Source: DASRHK01 sp035650495
GTDB lineage: Bacteria > Pseudomonadota > Gammaproteobacteria > Nevskiales > Nevskiaceae
Assembly: GCA_035650495.1 (NCBI GenBank)
Contig: DASRHK010000104.1
Span: forward strand, 1-64,000
Direction of reading: 5' to 3'
Length of the DNA: 64,000 bases
The notes beneath the pieces are model-generated. The model was not told where the DNA came from and searched no databases. It saw nothing but the letters and a program-made list of their open reading frames with translations. Positions 33,775 through 42,353 of the stretch are shown piece after piece. Position 1 is the stretch's first letter. Each line of letters opens with the position of its first letter. The position numbers were made by a program, and so were the translations under genes.

Positions 33775-34824
33775 TCACTGCACGTTGGGGACGACCTGCA
33801 CTCCCGACTCGCCCACCATCAGCAGGCCGCCCTTGAAGCCGACCACGCCGGACTGCGTCGTGCCGACGGTGCCGTTGACGCGCTTGATGTTGGCGCCGTT
33901 GGCGTCGGTCACCCAGATCACGCCGTTCAGGCCGACCATGACCAGCCGGCCGTCGGCGAGCTTGGTCCCGCCGAACATCGACGAGACGTTGCCCGTCTCG
34001 ATCTTCGCCCACTTGCCGGCGCGCACGTCCTGCGAGACGAAGATGTTGCCGCGCAGGCCGTAGATCATCGCGCCCTTGTCGCCCACCGGCAGCGCGCCGA
34101 ACAGCGACGCCTCGTACGGCGAGTTGAGCTTGCTCCAGGTCTTGCCCTGGTCGTTCGACAGACCGATGGTGCCCTGCTCGCCGGCGATGAGCAGCGCACC
34201 GTCGCCGAGGCAGATGATGCTGTTCAAGTGCAGCTCGCCTTCGGAGATCGCGTTCTTGACGTCGTTCCACGACTGGCCGCCGTCGAGCGTCTCCTTGAGC
34301 ATGCCGTAGGCGCCGACCGCGAAGCCGTGCTGGTTGTCGAGGAAGAATACGTCGAGCAGCGGCTTCTCGAGCTCGGGCTGGAAATTCTGCAGGGTCCAGG
34401 TGCGACCGCCGTCGGCGGTGTGCACGACCGCGGCGTCGTGGCCGACGGCCCAGCCGTTCTTGGCGTCGACGAAGTAGACCGCGGTGAGCGGCGCGCGCAC
34501 CGGCACTTCGGCCTGCGCCCAGGTGTCGCCGTTGACCGAGGCGACGATGTCGCCGTGATCGCCGACTGCGACCAGGCGCTCGCCGGTGTTGACGATGTCG
34601 AGGAGCAAGCCCTTGGACGCCAGCGGCATCACTTCGGCGGGCTTGGGCTTGACCGGCGCCGCCGGTGCTTCGGCGGCCGCGCCTTCGGGGGCGGATTCGG
34701 TGGCGGCGGCATCGCCGGCGCCCTGCTGCGGTTGTTGCTGCTGGTCTTGCGCTGCTGCGATCGACAGCCAGCCGAGGCTGACCACGACGCCGACGAGTGC
34801 CAACAAGCTTTTCGCTGTTTTCAT
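33775..34824 (-). CDS. Ycf48/BNR-repeat exported protein
   Basis: 349 residues with a signal peptide (LLALVGVVVSLGWLSIAAAQ) and a Gln/Ala/Pro-rich linker. The rest is a Ycf48-type propeller: VGDHGDIVASVNGDTW, VYFVDAKNGWAVGHD, HTADGGRTWTLQN, DGGQSWNDV, SNDQGKTWSKL. In bacteria without photosystems, such proteins are encoded beside RND exporters and presumably help their assembly or substrate handling in the periplasm. It is first in the leftward envelope operon; the ATG has GGAGGGGAG upstream. Confidence 0.9.
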   Translation of the reverse strand: MKTAKSLLALVGVVVSLGWLSIAAAQDQQQQPQQGAGDAAATESAPEGAAAEAPAAPVKPKPAEVMPLASKGLLLDIVNTGERLVAVGDHGDIVASVNGDTWAQAEVPVRAPLTAVYFVDAKNGWAVGHDAAVVHTADGGRTWTLQNFQPELEKPLLDVFFLDNQHGFAVGAYGMLKETLDGGQSWNDVKNAISEGELHLNSIICLGDGALLIAGEQGTIGLSNDQGKTWSKLNSPYEASLFGALPVGDKGAMIYGLRGNIFVSQDVRAGKWAKIETGNVSSMFGGTKLADGRLVMVGLNGVIWVTDANGANIKRVNGTVGTTQSGVVGFKGGLLMVGESGVQVVPNVQ

Positions 34825-34854
34825 GGAGCTCCCCTCCTGCGCTTGGGGCAGATG

Positions 34855-35604
34855 TTAGCCCAGCCAGATGAGGCTGGCCATGCGCCCGCAGTTGCCGTCG
34901 CGCCGGAACGAGAAGAAGCGCGACGCGTCGCTGAAGGTGCAGAAGTCGCCGCCGTGCACCACTTCGAGGCCGGCGCGGTGAAGTCGCACTCGCGCCGCAG
35001 CGTAGAGGTCGCACATCCATTTGCCGGGCTTGGTACCCGGCGTGAAGGCCGGGAGCGCTTCGGGGCTCGACGACTCGAACGCCGCGCGCACTTCGGGACC
35101 GACTTCGAAGTGTCGCGCGCTGATCGCGGGCCCCATCCACGCCATCAGCTTGCGCGGCGGCGCCGGCAGCGCGCGCACGGTCTGCTCGAGCACCCCGGCC
35201 GCAAGCCCGCGCCAGCCCGCATGCGCAGCGGCGACCATGGTCCCGTCGTGATCGCAGAACAGCACGGGCAAGCAGTCCGCGGACTGCACGAGGCAAACCA
35301 CGCCTTTCTGGGTCGTGAAGCTCGCATCGGCTTGCGGATCGGGCTCGCCAGCCGCGCGCGAGAACGGCGCGCGCACGACGCGCGGTCCGTGCACCTGCAT
35401 GATCCAGCTCGGCTGCGACGGCAGCTTCAGCGTGTCGAACACGCGCCGCCGATTCTCGTCGACGGCGGCGGGATCGTCGCCGCTCGACTTGCCCAGGTTC
35501 AGCGTGTCGAACGGCGCGATCGAGACACCGCCGGTGCGCGTCGTCGACGCCGCGAACACGTTGCGCGGCGCAGGCCAGTCGGGATGGATCAGTGCGACGT
35601 CCAT
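34855..35604 (-). CDS. pgeF: Purine nucleoside phosphorylase/laccase-domain protein (PgeF/YfiH)
   Basis: 249 residues. Multicopper-polyphenol-oxidase-like fold: ASTTRTGGVS, MQVHGPRVV (His), LVQSADCLPVLFCD (Cys), VAAAHAGWRGLAAGV (His) and MGPAISARHFEVGPEV. YfiH-type proteins act on purine nucleosides or edit peptidoglycan precursors (removing a misincorporated serine), so the older laccase name is misleading. The ATG at 35604 lies 16 bases inside the end of the glycosyltransferase gene. In many proteobacteria it follows rluD; here the OGT-like gene intervenes. Confidence 0.93.
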   Translation of the reverse strand: MDVALIHPDWPAPRNVFAASTTRTGGVSIAPFDTLNLGKSSGDDPAAVDENRRRVFDTLKLPSQPSWIMQVHGPRVVRAPFSRAAGEPDPQADASFTTQKGVVCLVQSADCLPVLFCDHDGTMVAAAHAGWRGLAAGVLEQTVRALPAPPRKLMAWMGPAISARHFEVGPEVRAAFESSSPEALPAFTPGTKPGKWMCDLYAAARVRLHRAGLEVVHGGDFCTFSDASRFFSFRRDGNCGRMASLIWLG

Positions 35605-37448
35605 GCGTCCCTCAGCAGCTTCTCGAAGTCGCGCGCGAAACGCGGCGCATCCATCAGCGGCGATGCACGCATCCGCTCCGGCAGCTCGGCGCGCAGCTTC
35701 GCGATGCGATCGGCGTCGGCGAGCTGTCGTCGCAGAAGCTGTGGCAAGTCTTCCGGACTGCGCGCGATCCAGTCCGCCAAGCCGATCGTGTTGAGCAGGC
35801 TCACGCCGCTGCGCGCCACCGGACGCGATCCCTCGACGGCGACGACGGGAACGCCCATCAGCAGCGCATCGCACGTCGTCGTGCCGCCGTTGTAGGGAAA
35901 GCTGTCGAGCGCGACGTCGACGTCGCGGAACGCGCGCAGATATCCGTCGATGTCGAGGCGATCGAGGATGTCGACGCGATCCGCAGCAATGCCGCCGGCC
36001 GCGAGCGTCGCGCCGATGCGCTCGTGCATCGCCGGCGCGGTGATGCCGACGACGCGCAGCCGCGCATCCGGGAATGCGCGCAGGATCGCGATCCACGATT
36101 GCAGCACGTCGGGGCCGAGCTTCGGCGCCTGGTTGAACGAGCCGAACGTCCAGTAGCCGTTGCTCGCGCGCGGCGACGCAGAGACTTGCGGCACCGGCAC
36201 TTGCGGCTCGTAGCACCACTGGCTGTTCGGCAGCCGCATCGGCGTTTCGACCTGCCAGCGCTCGGCCTCGCCGACCGGATCGGACCAGCGATCGCAGATG
36301 CGACCGTCGATCGTCGGCAGGCCCGTGGTCGACAGGTATCCGAGCCAGGTCAGCTGCATCGGCGCCGGCTTGCGCGCGAACACGCCGAGGCGATGACCTG
36401 CGGTGTGCCCCGAGAGGTCGACGAGCACGTCGATGCCGTCGTCGACGATCCGCTGCGCGAGTGCGTCGTCGTCGACGTCGGCAACGTCGCGCCACCCGTC
36501 GGCGAGCTTCTTCAGGCGCTCCGTGATCTCGTCGACTTCCCTCGCGCTGGAATAAGCGTGCACGGAGAACTGCGCGTGATCCATCGCGCGCCACAGCGGC
36601 GCGACGAAGCACGACACCGGGTGCCGTCGCAAATCGGCGGAGACGAAGCCGATGCGCAGGGGGCGTTGCGGATCGCTCGACACGCGCGGCTGCACCCGCG
36701 CCGTGCGCGCCGACAACGCCTCGCCGGCCTTGCGATGTACGTCGAGGAGCTCGGAGGCGGCAATGCCGGGAAGGAAATTCAAGGTGAGCAGCAGATCGCT
36801 CTCGATCGCCGGATCGCCGGCCGAGATCGCCAATGCCTGCTGGAGCGCCGCGACCGATCCAGCGGCGTCGCCGAGATCGCGGCGCATGCGCGCGAGGTTG
36901 TGCGCCGCGCGCGCATCATTCGGCGCCAGCCGCTGCGCTTCGGAGTACGCGCGCTCGGCTTGCGCCACGTCCGGCTTTTCCTCGAGCGCGCACCCGAGCC
37001 CCAGCCAGGCGTCCGGCCACTCCGGCCGCAGCCGCAGGGCTTCGCGATACTCGCGCTCCGCGGCCGCGAACTCGCGCTCGTCGAGCAGCAGGTTGCCGAG
37101 GTTCAGATGCGCGCGCTCGTCGGCCGCATCGATCGCGATCGCACGCTCATAAGCAGCGCGCGCCTCATCGGCGCGATCGAGCGCGCGCAGCGCGTTGCCG
37201 ATGTTGATCTGAGCACGCGCGTAGTGCGGCGATTGCTCCGCCGCCTGCTTGTACAGACGCAGCGCGGCTTCGACCTCGCCGCCGTCCTCGAGCTGGTTGC
37301 CGCGCTCGATCAGCGCGTCGCCGATGAAATCCTCGCGCGCCGGCGGAGCGCTCGGCCGAGCAGCGCGATCGTCGGACGCCGTCTTCGCGAGGCGAGCTTC
37401 GGCGCGCGCTTCGATCTTCTTGAGGATGCCTTCGAGAAAGGATCGCAT
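35589..37448 (-). CDS. TPR plus SPINDLY/O-GlcNAc transferase-like glycosyltransferase (GT41)
   Basis: 619 residues. Residues ~45-235 hold about five TPR units (ARAQINIGNALRALDRADEA; AHLNLGNLLLDEREFAAAER; AAHNLARMRRDLGDA). Then the GT41 catalytic half: RPLRIGFVSADLRRHPVSCF, DVLVDLSGHTAGHRL, PMQLTWLGYLSTTGL, FGSFNQAPKLGPDVL, and LDSFPYNGGTTTCDALLMGVPVV (donor-phosphate region). It probably attaches sugar from a UDP- or GDP-donor to protein or envelope targets. It is divergent from the small gene at 37463, with overlapping -10-like boxes in the 14-base gap. Confidence 0.92.
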   Translation of the reverse strand: MRSFLEGILKKIEARAEARLAKTASDDRAARPSAPPAREDFIGDALIERGNQLEDGGEVEAALRLYKQAAEQSPHYARAQINIGNALRALDRADEARAAYERAIAIDAADERAHLNLGNLLLDEREFAAAEREYREALRLRPEWPDAWLGLGCALEEKPDVAQAERAYSEAQRLAPNDARAAHNLARMRRDLGDAAGSVAALQQALAISAGDPAIESDLLLTLNFLPGIAASELLDVHRKAGEALSARTARVQPRVSSDPQRPLRIGFVSADLRRHPVSCFVAPLWRAMDHAQFSVHAYSSAREVDEITERLKKLADGWRDVADVDDDALAQRIVDDGIDVLVDLSGHTAGHRLGVFARKPAPMQLTWLGYLSTTGLPTIDGRICDRWSDPVGEAERWQVETPMRLPNSQWCYEPQVPVPQVSASPRASNGYWTFGSFNQAPKLGPDVLQSWIAILRAFPDARLRVVGITAPAMHERIGATLAAGGIAADRVDILDRLDIDGYLRAFRDVDVALDSFPYNGGTTTCDALLMGVPVVAVEGSRPVARSGVSLLNTIGLADWIARSPEDLPQLLRRQLADADRIAKLRAELPERMRASPLMDAPRFARDFEKLLRDAWTSH

Positions 37449-37450
37449 GC

Positions 37451-37463
37451 TAGGCTGATCCTA
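37451..37463. promoter_or_regulatory. Overlapping divergent -10-like boxes
   Basis: Rightward TAGGCT (37451-37456) stands six bases before the ATG at 37463. Leftward TAGGAT (read from 37463 to 37458) stands nine bases before the ATG at 37448. The two genes are only 14 bases apart, so both transcripts would have almost no leader. Confidence 0.4.
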
Positions 37464-37771
37464 TGTTATTTCGCTGGCTCGATACGTCCGAGATCGCCGC
37501 GTTCTCGTCGCAGCTCGTCGACGACTATTGCCGCAGCCGCAGTGGCGCCGCCGCGCGCGGCGACAAGACACCGCGGCTCGAGAGCCGGCTGCAGCGCCTC
37601 GCCGATCGCGCGGTCGACTTCAATCGCAGCCTCGGCCTCAACGTCTTCAAGAAAGCCAAGCTCATCGCCATGATCCGCGACGGGCTGAAGGCGCGCGGCA
37701 TCGGCGACGAGGAAGTCGACGTGTTCGTCCAGGCGCTGATCTACGGGCCGCTCAAGGTCGGGAAGCCGTAG
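37463..37771 (+). CDS. Conserved-type hypothetical protein, 102 residues
   Basis: Soluble and mostly helical: SEIAAFSSQLVDDYCRSRSG, then basic helices RLESRLQRLADRAVDFNRSL and VFKKAKLIAMIRDGLKARGI and a DVFVQALIYGPL end. I do not recognise the function. It is encoded between two divergent/convergent housekeeping genes: it shares a 14-base promoter gap with the GT41 gene and its last 20 bases overlap the end of rluD on the other strand. Codon use looks native. Confidence 0.75.
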   Translation: MLFRWLDTSEIAAFSSQLVDDYCRSRSGAAARGDKTPRLESRLQRLADRAVDFNRSLGLNVFKKAKLIAMIRDGLKARGIGDEEVDVFVQALIYGPLKVGKP

Positions 37772-38720
37772 CAGCATCTGCGCGCAGCGCCGCGATCAAA
37801 TCCTGCATGTCCTTGGGCAGCGCCGCGCTGAAGCTCATCGCTTCGCCCGTGACCGGATGCGCGAGCGCGAGCTCGTGCGCATGCAGGGCCTGCCGCGGGA
37901 ATTTCGCGAGCGTCTCGCGTAGCCGCGCGTCCATGCCGCGACCGCGCACGGACTTCGTTCCGTAGACGGAGTCGCCCACGATCGGATGCTTCAGGTGCGC
38001 CATGTGCACGCGGATCTGATGCGTGCGGCCGGTCTCGAGCTTCACGCGCAGATGGGTGTGGAAGGCGAAGCGCTCGACCACGCGATAGTGCGACACGGCG
38101 GGACGGCCGGTCTCGCTGATCGCCATCTTCTTGCGATCCTTCGGATGACGCGCGATCGCCGCCTCGACGCGCCCCCCGCCCGACAGCACGCCGGCGACGA
38201 TGGCGTCGTATTCGCGATGGAGCTCGCGATTCGCAATCATCGCGACGAGCTTGGTGTGCGCGACCAGCGTGCGGGCGACGACCAGCACGCCGCTGGTGTC
38301 CTTGTCGAGGCGGTGCACGATGCCCGCGCGCGGCACCTGCGCCGTTTCGGGGAACGCGTGCAGCAGCGCGTTCTGCAGCGTGCCTTCGCTCTGACCGGCG
38401 CCCGGATGCACCGTGAGGCCCGCGGGCTTGTCGATGATCGCGATGTGCTCGTCGGCGTGGAGCACCGACAGCGCGATGTCCTGCGCGACCACCGACGCGT
38501 TGTGCGGCGTCTCCGCCGTGAGCTCGAGCTCGTCGCCTTCGAGCACCGGCTGGCGCGCCTTGTCGGCGACAGCGCCGTTGACGCGCAAGGCGCCTTCCGC
38601 GATCCATGCCTGCAGGCGCGAGCGCGAGAAATCGGGGAACAGCTGCGCGGCGGCCGCATCCAGGCGCGATCCCGCCAGCGCGAGCGGCACGCGGGCGCGC
38701 AGCGGGTCGGCGTCAGCCAT
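37752..38720 (-). CDS. rluD: 23S rRNA pseudouridine synthase RluD
   Basis: 322 residues. N-terminal S4 domain (GSRLDAAAAQLFPDFSRSRL, LRVNGAVADKARQPVLEGD) and RluA-family catalytic core with the Asp in GIVHRLDKDTSGVLVVART. Further motifs: KPAGLTVHPGAGQ, HTKLVAMIANREL, LETGRTHQIRVHMAHLKHPIVGDSVYG. It makes pseudouridines in helix 69 of 23S rRNA. It is divergent from bamD, the usual arrangement in many beta- and gammaproteobacteria. Confidence 0.95.
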   Translation of the reverse strand: MADADPLRARVPLALAGSRLDAAAAQLFPDFSRSRLQAWIAEGALRVNGAVADKARQPVLEGDELELTAETPHNASVVAQDIALSVLHADEHIAIIDKPAGLTVHPGAGQSEGTLQNALLHAFPETAQVPRAGIVHRLDKDTSGVLVVARTLVAHTKLVAMIANRELHREYDAIVAGVLSGGGRVEAAIARHPKDRKKMAISETGRPAVSHYRVVERFAFHTHLRVKLETGRTHQIRVHMAHLKHPIVGDSVYGTKSVRGRGMDARLRETLAKFPRQALHAHELALAHPVTGEAMSFSAALPKDMQDLIAALRADAATASRP

Positions 38721-38724
38721 CGGC

Positions 38725-38730
38725 TATACT
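38725..38730 (+). promoter_or_regulatory. -10 box of bamD promoter
   Basis: TATACT in the 44-base gap between rluD and bamD, 34 bases before the bamD start. A good -35 at standard spacing was not evident. Confidence 0.45.
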
Positions 38731-38764
38731 CCGGCCCGCATCAGCCCTGGTCACTCCACTTCGC

Positions 38765-39553
38765 ATGAACTCATTCTCCCTGCCCCGCGTGGCCTGCGCC
38801 CTGCTCGCCGCGTCGATCGCCGCCTGCAGCTCCAATCCCGACAAGCCGACGCCGGTCAATCCGTTCAAGCCGGACCCGAACCGGGTGACGCGCGAGGAGA
38901 AGTTCGCCGCCGACAAGCTCTATCACCTCGCGCGCGACGCGATGGAGACGTCGGACTTCAACACCGCGATCACGCGCTACGACCAGCTGACGCAGCGCCA
39001 TCCGTTCACAGAGTACGCCACGCAGGGCGAGATGGAACGCATCTTCTGCTATTTCCGCAATTACCAGGATGAGCAGGCCCTCGCCGGCGCCGACCGCTTC
39101 CTGCGCGATCATCCGCGCCATCCGCACGCCGACTACGTGCAGTACCTGCGCGGCCTGATCAACGCGCAGAAGGACGAGCCCGCGATCCGCATGATCCCGG
39201 CGATGGATCCGGCGCTCTCCGACGTCACGTCCTCGCGGCGCGCCTTCGACGACTTCGCGCTGCTCATCCAGAAATATCCGACCAGCCAGTACGTCGGCGA
39301 CGCGCGCCTGCGCATGATCGAGCTGCGCAACCGCATCGCGAAGTCCGAGATGACGGTCGTCGACTTCTACATGCGCCGCGGCGCGTGGCTCGCCGCCGCC
39401 AAGCGCGCCGAGCACGTCGTCAGCGACTACCCGGGCGCGCCCGCGACGGTCGACGCGCTCGAGTCGCTGGAGAAGTGCTACGACAAGCTCGGGTTGAAGA
39501 GCCAGGCCGACGATGTGCGCAAGCTGCGCACGCAACAGAACCAAGCGTCGTAG
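38765..39553 (+). CDS. bamD: Outer-membrane assembly lipoprotein BamD
   Basis: 262 residues from the ATG at 38765. Lipoprotein signal (VACALLAASIAAC, Cys21). Five TPR-like units follow; typical motifs are KLYHLARDAMETSDFNTAI, TRYDQLTQRHPFTEYATQGE and FDDFALLIQKYPTSQYVGDA. It is part of the BAM complex that inserts beta-barrel proteins and binds BamA through its C-terminal TPRs. It is divergent from rluD and followed by a pair of the covarying hairpin elements. Confidence 0.95.
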   Translation: MNSFSLPRVACALLAASIAACSSNPDKPTPVNPFKPDPNRVTREEKFAADKLYHLARDAMETSDFNTAITRYDQLTQRHPFTEYATQGEMERIFCYFRNYQDEQALAGADRFLRDHPRHPHADYVQYLRGLINAQKDEPAIRMIPAMDPALSDVTSSRRAFDDFALLIQKYPTSQYVGDARLRMIELRNRIAKSEMTVVDFYMRRGAWLAAAKRAEHVVSDYPGAPATVDALESLEKCYDKLGLKSQADDVRKLRTQQNQAS

Positions 39554-39570
39554 GTTTCGCGCGCTGTTCG

Positions 39571-39681
39571 GTGCTCCGCCGAATTGGTTTGGCGGGGGAC
39601 GCCTGTAAAAGCTCCGTTTAGCTCGTGCGCGGCCCTCCCTGGCCGCGCGACGCCCCCGCCAAATCCAATTCGGCGAAGCAC
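39571..39681 (+). repeat. Covarying intergenic hairpin element, copy A
   Basis: Outer arms GTGCTCCGCCGAATTGG and its complement (ending at 39681) enclose GGCGGGGG/CCCCCGCC. The core carries GGGGGACGCC, TGTAAAAGCTCC, GCTCGT, and a perfect inner hairpin GCGCGGCC-CTCCCT-GGCCGCGC. The core is nearly identical to the copy at 57066, but the outer stem differs and is compensated. It lies after bamD and before the convergent nadE end, so a terminator function is possible. Confidence 0.75.
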
Positions 39682-39700
39682 AGCAACCGTTCTGCGCGGC

Positions 39701-39802
39701 GTCGATCAGGTTTGACCGGGGGCGTTAATCGCCAGGGACGGCGATTACGAGCAGACATGGAAGTCGTCTTTTAGCGTCCCCCGGGCGAACCTGATCGGCG
39801 AC
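39701..39802 (-). repeat. Covarying intergenic hairpin element, copy A2 (inverted)
   Basis: On the minus strand it reads GGGGGACGC, TAAAAG, GCTCGT, then inner hairpin TAATCGCC-GTCCCT-GGCGATTA and ACGCCCCCG. The outer stem is ATCAGG/CCTGAT with extensions, different from copy A. It forms a head-to-head pair with copy A, 19 bases apart, in the bamD-nadE convergent gap. Confidence 0.75.
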
Positions 39803-39827
39803 GCGCGCGCATACCGCGGGACTTCGT

Positions 39828-41441
39828 TCAGATATCGCCGTACACCGCCGTGATCGGATACCGCCGCTCGCGCCCGAACGCGCGACGCGACACCTTCGGT
39901 CCTGGCGGCGCCTGGCGGCGCTTGTACTCGGATCGGCGCACCAGTGACGCGACGCGCTTGACCATCTCTTCCGGGAATCCTTTCTTCGCAACCTCCGCGA
40001 TGGAGAGCTGCTGCTCGACGTAGTACTCGAGGATCGGATCGAGCACTTCGTAGGGCGGCAGCGAGTCGGAGTCCTTCTGGTCCGGCCGCAGCTCGGCGGA
40101 CGGCGGCCGCGTGATCACGCGCTCCGGGATCACCATGCCGAGCCCGTTGCGATAGCGCGTCAGCCGGTAGACGAGCGTCTTGTAGACGTCCTTGATCGGC
40201 GCGAAGCCGCCGCACATGTCGCCGTAGAGCGTCGCGTAACCGACCGCCATCTCGCTCTTGTTGCTCGTCGACAGCACGATGTGGCCGAACTTGTTCGACA
40301 GCGCCATCAGCAGCACGCCGCGGATGCGCGCCTGCATGTTCTCTTCGGTGATGTCGGGCGCGCGGCCGGCGAATTCCTTCGCGAGTGTCTGGCCGAGCGC
40401 CTCGAACGCCGGCTCGATCGGCATCACCGAATACTGGATGCCGAGCATCTCCGCCTCGATGCGCGCGTCGTCGTTCGACATCGCGGCCGTGTAGCGCGAC
40501 GGCAGGGACACGCCCCATACGCGCTTGGGGCCCAGCGCGTCCGCAGCGATCGCGGCGACGAGCGCAGAGTCGATGCCGCCCGACATGCCGATGATCGCGC
40601 CGGGGAATCCATTGCGATCGACGTAATCGCGCACCGACTGCACGAGCGCCTTGTAGACGAGCGCGTCGTCGCCTTCGTCGGGATGCACGTCGCCTTGCAG
40701 TCGGCCGCTCGCGATCTCGACCGTGTAGATGCCTTCCTCGAACGCGGGCGCATTGAACGCGACGGAGCCGTCGGCGTGCAGCGCGATCGAGTCGCCGTCG
40801 AACACGACGTCGTCCTGGCCGCCGACGAGATTGACGTAGAGCACCGGCATGCCCGACTCGCTCGCGCGCGCCTGCAGCGTCTCCAGCCGCTCGCGCGTCT
40901 TGCCGCGATGGAACGGGCTCGCGTTGATGTTGAGCAGATACTCGGCGCCGGCGTCGCGCGCCTGCGCGATCGGCTGCGGGAACCAGCAGTCCTCGCAGAT
41001 GGTGAGCCCGAAGCGGCGGCCTTTGAGCTCGAACACGCACGGCGCATAGCCCGGCTTGAAATGCCGGCGCTCGTCGAACACGCCGTAGTTCGGCAGCTCC
41101 TGCTTGCGATAGCGCGCGATGATCCTGCCGTTGTGGATCACGAACGCGGCGTTGTAGATCGCGTCCTGCGTGTACTCGGGGAGCCCGATCACCAGCACGA
41201 TGTCGCGCACTTCGTCGAGCAGGCGCTGCACGCCTTCCTCGATCTTCGCCGGCATCGCGCTGCGCATCAGGATGTCGTCGGGTGGATAGCCGATCAGCGA
41301 GAGCTCTGGGCACGCGATCAGGTCGGCGTGCAATTCGTCGCGCGCCTTGCGCGACGCCTCGATGATCTTGTCGACGTTGCCCTCGACGTCGCCGACCCAG
41401 AGGTTGAGCTGGGCGGCGGCGAGGACGATCTTCTGGGCCAT
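39828..41441 (-). CDS. nadE: Glutamine-dependent NAD+ synthetase
   Basis: 537 residues. The N-terminal nitrilase-fold glutaminase has the triad Glu46 (CPELSLIGYPP), Lys113 (RYRKQELPNYG) and Cys149 (LTICEDCWFPQP). The C-terminal synthetase has the PP-loop IIGMSGGIDSALVAA, LSTSNKSEMAVGYATLYGD and GGFAPIKDVYKT. It amidates deamido-NAD with glutamine-derived ammonia in the cytoplasm. The upstream dRS3-like repeat supplies the bases just before the ATG, leaving only a weak ribosome-binding site (GGGAA). Confidence 0.96.
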   Translation of the reverse strand: MAQKIVLAAAQLNLWVGDVEGNVDKIIEASRKARDELHADLIACPELSLIGYPPDDILMRSAMPAKIEEGVQRLLDEVRDIVLVIGLPEYTQDAIYNAAFVIHNGRIIARYRKQELPNYGVFDERRHFKPGYAPCVFELKGRRFGLTICEDCWFPQPIAQARDAGAEYLLNINASPFHRGKTRERLETLQARASESGMPVLYVNLVGGQDDVVFDGDSIALHADGSVAFNAPAFEEGIYTVEIASGRLQGDVHPDEGDDALVYKALVQSVRDYVDRNGFPGAIIGMSGGIDSALVAAIAADALGPKRVWGVSLPSRYTAAMSNDDARIEAEMLGIQYSVMPIEPAFEALGQTLAKEFAGRAPDITEENMQARIRGVLLMALSNKFGHIVLSTSNKSEMAVGYATLYGDMCGGFAPIKDVYKTLVYRLTRYRNGLGMVIPERVITRPPSAELRPDQKDSDSLPPYEVLDPILEYYVEQQLSIAEVAKKGFPEEMVKRVASLVRRSEYKRRQAPPGPKVSRRAFGRERRYPITAVYGDI

Positions 41442-41447
41442 CGCGTC

Positions 41448-41467
41448 ATTCCCGCGCAGGCGGGAAT
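41448..41467. repeat. Short palindromic repeat ATTCCCGC-N4-GCGGGAAT
   Basis: ATTCCCGC (41448-41455) and GCGGGAAT (41460-41467) around GCAG, extended by GTC and CC. This is the widespread Neisseria dRS3-like/REP-like palindrome known from many proteobacteria. It sits in the 32-base gap between sucD and nadE, both leftward, immediately ahead of the nadE start codon. Confidence 0.8.
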
Positions 41468-41473
41468 CCAGTC

Positions 41474-42349
41474 CTACGCTTTCAACGCCGCTTTGATCGC
41501 CGAGCCGAGATCCGCCGGCGAGCGCACCGTCTTCACGCCGGCCGCTTCGAGCGCCGCGAACTTCTCATCCGCGGTGCCCTTGCCGCCCGCGATGATCGCG
41601 CCCGCGTGTCCCATGCGCTTGCCCGGCGGCGCGGTGACGCCGGCGATGTAGGCGACGACCGGCTTTTTCACGTTCTTCTTGATGTAGGCAGCGGCTTCCT
41701 CTTCGGAGCTGCCGCCGATCTCGCCGACCATGATGATGCCTTCGGTCTTCGGATCCTTGTCGAACAGCGCGAGCACGTCGATGAAGCCCATGCCGCGCAC
41801 CGGATCGCCGCCGATGCCCACGCACGTCGACTGGCCCAATCCGTTCTGCGTCGTCTGATGCACGGTCTCGTAAGTGAGCGTGCCGGAGCGCGAGATCACG
41901 CCGATGCGACCAGGCTTGTGGATGTGGCCCGGCATGATGCCGATCTTGCATTCGCCCGGCGTGATCACGCCGGGGCAGTTCGGCCCGATCAGCACTGTGT
42001 CCTTCTTCTCGGCGAGCGCGGCTTTCACTTTCACCATGTCGAGAACGGGAATGCCTTCGGTGATGCACACGATCACCTTGATGCCCGCGTCGGCGGCTTC
42101 GAGGATCGCGTCGGCGGCGAACGGCGCCGGCACGTAGATCATCGTCGCGTCGGCGCCGGTGGCTTTCACCGCGTCGTGGCACGTGTCGAACACGGGCTTG
42201 TCGAGATGCTTCGATCCGCCCCGACCCGGCGTGACGCCGCCGACGAGCTGCGTGCCGTAAGCGATCGCCTGCTCGGAATGGAACGTGCCCTGCTTGCCGG
42301 TGAAGCCCTGGCAGATGACCTTGGTGCTCTTGTTGATCAGGATGCTCAC
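41474..42349 (-). CDS. sucD: Succinyl-CoA ligase alpha subunit
   Basis: 291 residues from a GTG start. It forms succinate, ATP/GTP and CoA from succinyl-CoA with SucC. CoA-binding Rossmann part (CQGFTGKQGTFHSEQAI; GGVTPGRGG), ligase part (VLIGPNCPGVITPGECKIGIMP) and the phosphorylated His248 in RMGHAGAIIAGGKGTA. GTG is four bases after the sucC stop. Length and motifs are standard. Confidence 0.97.
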   Translation of the reverse strand: MSILINKSTKVICQGFTGKQGTFHSEQAIAYGTQLVGGVTPGRGGSKHLDKPVFDTCHDAVKATGADATMIYVPAPFAADAILEAADAGIKVIVCITEGIPVLDMVKVKAALAEKKDTVLIGPNCPGVITPGECKIGIMPGHIHKPGRIGVISRSGTLTYETVHQTTQNGLGQSTCVGIGGDPVRGMGFIDVLALFDKDPKTEGIIMVGEIGGSSEEEAAAYIKKNVKKPVVAYIAGVTAPPGKRMGHAGAIIAGGKGTADEKFAALEAAGVKTVRSPADLGSAIKAALKA

Positions 42350-42353
42350 GGCT

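Noticed and set aside
30912..33836. 974-codon open frame opposite the RND exporter
   Set aside because: His/Arg/Glu-rich translation without domains; mirror of the third-position GC bias of the RND gene, which has full family support.
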